Source: Jimgerdemannia flammicorona (lineage: Eukaryota; Mucoromycota; Endogonomycetes; Endogonales; Endogonaceae). Taken from it: a DNA stretch of 12,251 nucleotides. Shown here in pieces: positions 8,522 to 12,251 of the stretch; within the stretch, counting starts at the first letter, position 1; each line of letters opens with the position of its first letter. Location of the stretch: contig RBNI01005691.1 of the NCBI GenBank assembly GCA_003990745.1, positions 1-12,251 of the forward strand, in the 5' to 3' direction. The translations under genes and the position numbers were made by a program. The notes under the pieces are model-generated. The model did no database searches. It saw only the letters and a list, made by a program, of their open reading frames with translations, and was not told the DNA's origin.

Positions 8522-8566
8522 AAAGAAACTCATTACTGCCCATGAGGTTCTCCCCTTGGATAGTAG

Positions 8567-8839
8567 ATGACTTACTGTGCTGATCAGGCACATTATACAT
8601 CAGGGCTCTCTAAGGGATACAGTATCAGAAACAAGAGATATAGGAAAACCCTATAAATCCTGCAATCAATGAGGTTCAAACCAGTTCTCATCCAATCAAG
8701 ATGATACTTTAGCCCTCACCTTATATATACAAGGATGGCCAATTCTTGTCAATGAGTTGATATATTTAATTTGAAGTTTCTTTTAGTCTTATTGTTTGTT
8801 ATGTGTAACTTTAAGAATTCAATGAGGATATTGATTCTT
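8567..8839 (+). other. Untranslated tail of the retrotransposon
   Basis: Between the chromodomain frame and the polypurine tract. No coding frame, envelope-like protein or RNA gene is recognised. AT-rich stretches near 8725 and 8760-8810 have no clear role. Confidence 0.6.
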
Positions 8840-8852
8840 AAGGAGGGGGAGA
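8840..8852 (+). other. Polypurine tract
   Basis: AAGGAGGGGGAGA lies immediately before the TGTAAC start of the 3' LTR. This purine run would resist RNase H and prime plus-strand cDNA synthesis. Position and composition are textbook for a gypsy element. Confidence 0.9.
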
Positions 8853-9257
8853 TGTAACATTTTAGCATAGTTTATTTCTTTTCTCTGTCTTTCTTGAATA
8901 TTCTATAATCTTCCAGCACTTTCTGCATACTTAGAAATTCCCTTCTTGGTACCGAACATTAACTAGTACCTATTTAGCTAGTTATGGAATATCCTGGAAA
9001 CTTGTAGAACTTTATTTGTTATCATTTGTCATCTTTGCTGAGAACTTTCCTCTTAGCATTTTCTTTTGATTTCTCAGATCCTTCTGGATCCTTCCTTCAG
9101 ATCTTGTATAAATACCCCCTTTGTTCTTATGAATAAAGTCTCAGAATATTTTCTCCCATAAATCCTTTAAGAACACTTGAATCTTTAAGTATCTCTTTGA
9201 GCTACTTAGAACCACCAGAACTAGTTACTTCCTCATTTAGAAACTAGAACCATTACA
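8853..9257 (+). repeat. 3' long terminal repeat
   Basis: 405 bp, starting TGTAACATTTTAG and ending ATTACA. It aligns without gaps to the 5' LTR with about 32 differences, some 30 of them transitions. It keeps TATAAATA at 9107-9114 and AATAAA at 9132-9137. It also holds a perfect 7-bp inverted repeat, TAACTAG at 8960-8966 and CTAGTTA at 8978-8984. Confidence 0.96.
9132..9137 (+). terminator. Polyadenylation signal of the 3' LTR
   Basis: AATAAA in GAATAAAGTCTC, about 18 bases after the TATA-like box and conserved with the 5' LTR. It is the likely signal for 3' end formation of the retrotransposon transcript. Function is inferred from motif and position only. Confidence 0.5.
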
Positions 9258-9262
9258 AAAGT
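9258..9262 (+). repeat. Target-site duplication AAAGT, right copy
   Basis: Exact match to 3216-3220. After it the transposase relic resumes in the same reading frame, because the element plus one duplication (6042 bp) is a multiple of three. Confidence 0.92.
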
Positions 9263-10358
9263 AATCAACAAATTATACAAGAGTTTTTATAGAATCAATA
9301 AGCTGATGATATTTTAATAGTTGAGAATTTATCTCATATTGTTAATATCTTTGATACTCTTATTAGTATAACAACTGATACTGGAGAAGAAAAAGAAGAA
9401 GAAAAAGAAGAAGTTGAAAAAGAAAAAGAAGAAGAAGAAGATATAGAACTTGATGAGAATAATGATAATGAAGATGATGACTATAGAGAAGCTGAAGTAG
9501 ATTATTTACAAATTTCTTATGAACAATTAGGAGAAGAGATATCAACCATAAATAATATAGGATTATCAAAATATCTCTATTTTACTGCAGACTCTCTATA
9601 TCATATTCTTTAACCAATTACTATTCAAATTATACCACTGATATAAGATAAGTTATGCAAATCTTTATCAAATACTACTAAAAGAGAAATTCAAATCTAT
9701 CAAGATGCTCAAGATCATATAAAGAAGATTATATATGCATTACTTAATGATTGTGAACAGTCATGGAATAAATCAAAATGAGAGTTTATATTATAAGAGG
9801 CTTACTTTTACTATACATAAGTTTAAACACTTTAAGCATATTGCAAACAGAATTCATGAAGCTGATTTATACTGGAATGAAGGACCACAATATGTAATTG
9901 AAATATTCTAGCTTCAATATATTTCACTTTCTGAAAATGCTAACAAATTTTTCTTACATCTTACAAAAGTAGAGGAACAGATACAACAGTTGAATTTAAC
10001 AGTAAAAAGAAAAAAATATCTTGCAAATAGAAAAAAGTTTATTAAGCAATGTGCATCAACTATACAACTATAAGATAATGATGATTATATTGGAAATAAG
10101 CAAGAAAATACTAAAAAAAAGAAGTATAAAAAAACTATAGTATCAGATGATGAAAGATGTAGTTTTTTTATTATAAGAAAGAATGAAAAATATCTTTCTA
10201 AAATTACTAATATAAGTAAAACTAAAAGTGTAAAGATAGTAAGTTAGTAAAAAGAAGGAAAGATCTTTGGTAAATTTTATACAATATATATGGAAAGAGG
10301 TTGTAAACTTGCAAAAATACAAGGATGAGTATAATTAGTTAATTATCATAAACTGTAA
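9263..10358 (+). pseudogene. Decayed DDE (Mutator-like) transposase, C-terminal part
   Basis: Continuation of the relic that starts at 1442. Reading resumes in frame 2 directly after the target duplication. It includes a highly charged Lys/Glu tract (about 9384-9445) and an Asp/Asn/Glu tract (about 9450-9485), then LSKYLYFTADSLYHIL. Near 9780-9800 the good frame becomes 3, giving HKFKHFKHIANRIHEADLYW (about 9819-9878) and ISLSENANKFFLHL, then Lys-rich sequence. Stops fit lost Gln codons in several places (for example 9290, 9299 and 9909). The helical segment ending in ADLYWNEG is in the style of transposase C-terminal regions, but no single motif proves it. The charged linker suggests a nuclear protein. 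Together the two parts give about 950 codons. The end at 10358 is where the next minisatellite begins. Confidence 0.5.
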
Positions 10359-11335
10359 GCCACTCAAATCACTCAAATTGCTCAAGCCACTCAAGCTGCT
10401 CAAGGCTGCTTAAGCACTTATACCAAACCAAAAAACCTTTTCCAAATCACACAAGCTACTCAAGCTACTCATCACTCAAGCTCACCATTATCATTGAATC
10501 ACCACTCACCAAATCTCCACTGATCTCTATCTATCTATCTACTTTACTGGAGGGTATTGCAATTACTAAATCTCTATCACCAAATCTCTACTAATCTCTA
10601 CCCACCCATCTACTTCACAAAGACTAAAAAGCTACTCAAATCACTCAAGCTACTCAAATTACTCAAGCTGCTCAAATTGCTCAAGCTGCTCAAATTACTC
10701 AAGCTGCTCAAATTGCTCAAGCTGCTCAAATTGCTCAAGCTACTCAAATTGCTCAAATCACTCATGCCAAACCAAAAAACCTTTTCCAAATCACTTAAGC
10801 TGTTCAAGCTGCTCAAACCACTCAGCTCAAGCCACTCAAATTGCTTGAGCCCACTGTTACCATTGAATCTCTACTCATTGAATCTCTACTGATCTCTACC
10901 TATCCATTCACTTCACTGGAGGGCATCACAACCACCAAATCTCCACTGATCTCCACCTACTCATCTACTTCACAAAGACTAGAAAGCTGCTCAAATTGCT
11001 CAAGCTGCTCAAATTGCTCAAGCTGCTCAAGCTGTTCAAGGCTGCTCAAGCTGCTTAAATTACTCATACTAAACCAAAAAACCTTTTCCAAATCACTCAA
11101 GTCACTCAAGCTGCTCAAACTGCTCAGCTCAAGCTACTCAAATTACTCAAATTGCTCAAGCCCACTATTACTATTGAATCTCCACTCACTGAATCTCTAC
11201 TGATCTCTACCCACTCATCCACTTCACTGCAGGGCATTGCAACTACTGAATCTCTATCAATCTCCACCCACCCATTTACTTTACAAAGACTAGAAAGCTG
11301 CTCAAATTGCTCAAGCTGCTCAAATTGCTTAATTG
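10359..11335. repeat. 9/18-bp minisatellite in higher-order units of about 300-350 bp
   Basis: The basic unit is CTCAAATTGCTCAAGCTG (two related 9-mers), best seen at about 10630-10765, 10985-11030 and 11297-11330. Blocks of it alternate with a longer spacer. The spacer marker ACCAAAAAACCTTTTCC occurs at 10427, 10771 and 11073. ACAAAGACTA, which precedes each return of the 9-mer block, occurs at 10617, 10972 and 11283. The spacer also holds an internally repeated AATCTCYACTGATCTC-type motif. So three diverged higher-order copies plus the start of a fourth are present. Because the unit is a multiple of three, long open frames arise on both strands (Leu-Leu-Lys plus, Ser-Ser-Leu minus, and Ala/Ile-Thr/Ala-Gln plus). 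I treat these as repeat by-products. Confidence 0.88.
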
Positions 11336-11340
11336 TATAC

Positions 11341-12135
11341 AAAGGCTAGATTAGGTACTTACTTTTAATTTTCTGAGGCCAGACTATAAATAAACAAAAT
11401 AATCTCATACTAGAACAATGCATCACTTATACAGACTTTTTATCAGCAGTTTTGATATATTTTGATACCCTTTCTGCTCTTCTTAAAAACTCTCTTTGGA
11501 GAGAATTTTGTATTTCACTGAATGGTATATTTTGTACAAACTATACTGACTTTTCACCCTCTCCATCTCTATCTTCTTCATCTGACAATGAAGATGAAAA
11601 GAATGAAGAATGAAGGCTTCTTGACAAGAAGGCAAAACAAGACATTATCAGAAAATACAAGTATCTTACTGGTGTCAAAGCAAGGAAAGCTAAAAAAAAA
11701 AAGACCTCTGAGCAAGTAGGAGCAGCCCTTCATAAAGCATAAGACTGAGTGAAGCCAATATAAGAAGAACTAACTGGAACATATTATGATTTATATATAT
11801 AAGCAATGAATGCTACAGAAAAAAAGGAGATATATGCTTGTCATATATTAAGAAAAAGACTGCAAATTGATGAAAAATATGATTCTTCATCTAACAAGAC
11901 TTTGTAATAATGAGCTATTACCAATCATTTTCAAGAAGAGTTTTTAGAGTTATTAGAAAAAAATTGAAAGAGAACACTTTTTCAAGCTCAAAAAATATAT
12001 GATATAATATCCTTGCTTACTCTAAATCAAGTTCACAATATACAAAGTTTAAGAGTATGAGAAATATGCAAGATTCCTTCAAAACTTAGACATATATCAA
12101 AAAATATATGTCTGAAGGTGAATGTTTGGATCTAA
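11341..12135 (+). pseudogene. Unidentified protein-coding relic, frame kept but stop-ridden
   Basis: Frame 1 reads as plausible protein for about 264 codons without any frameshift, but contains about twelve stops (for example 11611, 11740, 11746, 11761, 11800, 11905, 11908, 11911, 11965 and 12058) and a final TAA at 12133. Visible segments are a hydrophobic TDFLSAVLIYFDTLSALL (about 11425-11478), a Ser-rich then acidic linker (SPSLSSSSDNEDE, about 11554-11592) and a basic stretch (KARKAKKKK). A helical part follows (TEKKEIYACHILRKRL, about 11812-11859, and FQEEFLELLEKN). I do not recognise the family. The Ser/acidic/basic middle suggests a nuclear or DNA-associated protein. It begins right after the 9-bp array, so its N-terminus may be lost. 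Confidence 0.45.
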
Positions 12136-12168
12136 CCCCAGCCACTTGCTCTAACCTCAGCCACTGAA
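12131..12168. repeat. 19-bp tandem duplication
   Basis: TCTAACCCCAGCCACTTGC (12131-12149) is followed by the closely similar TCTAACCTCAGCCACTGAA (12150-12168). Only two copies are present. Its period equals that of the array at 400-1432, but the sequence is different. Confidence 0.6.
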
Positions 12169-12216
12169 GATTGCAAGTCACATACTATATGTATTTTTTA
12201 TACTTTATGCTTTTTG

Positions 12217-12222
<6 letters not shown>

Positions 12223-12251
<29 letters not shown>
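12223..12251. repeat. Poly-T run at the window edge
   Basis: Twenty-nine T residues run to the last base. It could be the poly-A tail of a retroposed sequence lying on the minus strand beyond the window, a long homopolymer, or an assembly break in a homopolymer. The window alone cannot separate these. Confidence 0.8.

Larger units (their letters stand above)
3694..8566 (+). pseudogene. gag-pol: Gag-pol polyprotein of chromovirus (with dUTPase), disabled
   Basis: One nearly continuous polyprotein frame of about 1600 codons. It is in frame 1 from the ATG at 3694 to about 6097 and in frame 2 from there to about 8543-8566. The single frame change coincides with a tandem ATACATAC at 6097-6104 inside the reverse transcriptase, consistent with a 4-bp slippage duplication. 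In-frame stops lie at 3775, 4057, 4135, 4210, 4330, 4714, 4765, 4810, 4978, 5107, 5161, 5632, 5953, 6563, 6764, 7073, 7316, 7319, 7493, 7640, 7685, 8084, 8324, 8399, 8435, 8465 and 8543. Seventeen are TGA, eight TAA and two TAG. They fall at places where relatives have Arg, Trp or Gln, as expected of C-to-T changes on either strand. Whether the TAA at 4714 was once the true gag end cannot be told. The true C-terminus is also uncertain (TGA 8543 or the TAG pair at 8561 and 8564). Confidence 0.92.
3221..9257 (+). mobile_element. Complete but defective Ty3/gypsy chromovirus LTR retrotransposon with a dUTPase domain
   Basis: A 6037-bp element with two 405-bp LTRs (3221-3625 and 8853-9257), a 5-bp target duplication AAAGT, a primer-binding site at 3628 and a polypurine tract at 8840-8852. 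The internal region encodes, in this order, gag with a CCHC knuckle, dUTPase, aspartic protease, reverse transcriptase, RNase H, integrase and a chromodomain. RT before integrase plus a C-terminal chromodomain places it among Ty3/gypsy chromoviruses. It is inserted in the same orientation as the transposase relic that it splits. About 27 in-frame stops, a frameshift near 6100 and several lost catalytic residues make it non-autonomous and dead. The LTRs differ at about 32 of 405 positions by hand alignment, nearly all transitions. Confidence 0.96.

Noticed and set aside
2146..9569. Minus-strand open frames (for example 4051-4266, 5112-5372, 7442-7876 and 9363-9569)
   Set aside because: They are shadows of plus-strand gag-pol or transposase frames and show no domain signature of their own.
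10557..11349. Leu-Lys-rich and Ser-Leu-rich open frames in the 9-bp array
   Set aside because: The 9-bp period keeps any frame open on both strands. There is no unique domain, and the products are by-products of the repeat.
1442..12135. Variant nuclear genetic code (TAA/TAG as Gln, TGA as Trp), suggested by in-frame stops in three relics
   Set aside because: TGA falls at conserved Arg positions as well as Trp. CAA, CAG and TGG are used freely. Catalytic Asp codons are lost, and frameshifts exist in two of the relics. C-to-T decay explains all of this.
1442..12135. U-to-C RNA editing that rescues the stops
   Set aside because: It could repair TGA, TAA and TAG from Arg/Gln codons but not TGA from TGG or the Asp-to-Asn changes. 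Nothing else supports it.
12131..12170. tRNA-like A/B box (tRNA-derived SINE) on the minus strand
   Set aside because: Only a loose match to the box consensus, no cloverleaf, and the poly-A is on the wrong side for a tail of this sequence.

Overview
The window looks like repeat-rich, AT-rich nuclear DNA from a filamentous fungus. The chromodomain-bearing Ty3/gypsy element, the style of the decayed DDE transposase and the long minisatellites remind me of arbuscular mycorrhizal fungi (Glomeromycotina, perhaps Gigasporaceae). That assignment is recollection and inference, not a search result. I see no intact host gene. Every protein-coding signal is a transposon-derived relic, and most listed reading frames are shadows of these or of repeats.

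Layout: 1-340 is unique-looking DNA that still carries several CpG sites, with a possible mariner-type transposon end at 29/31 and a small hairpin. 400-1432 is a degenerate 19-bp minisatellite that stops nine bases before the first ATG of a relic reading frame. 1442-3220 and 9263-10358 are the two halves of one decayed DDE (Mutator-like) transposase gene. It is split by a complete LTR retrotransposon at 3221-9257 with 405-bp LTRs and a 5-bp target duplication, AAAGT. 10359-11335 is a second minisatellite, a 9/18-bp motif arranged in roughly 300-350-bp higher-order units. 11341-12135 is another decayed reading frame of unknown identity. The window ends in a 29-base poly-T.

The retrotransposon is a chromovirus whose domains run gag (CCHC knuckle), dUTPase, protease, reverse transcriptase, RNase H, integrase, chromodomain. 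The dUTPase between nucleocapsid and protease is the most unusual feature. All five dUTPase motifs are recognisable and in frame with gag and protease. The element is dead: about 27 in-frame stops, one 4-bp slippage frameshift, and catalytic Asp-to-Asn changes in dUTPase, RT, RNase H and integrase.

A single theme runs through the window. The relics keep their reading frames remarkably well but are riddled with TGA, TAA and TAG at positions that look like former Arg, Gln or Trp codons. About 30 of 32 LTR differences are transitions, and CpG is almost absent from about 340 onward. This points to cytosine-methylation or RIP-like C-to-T decay of a silenced repeat region rather than ordinary neutral decay or a variant genetic code.
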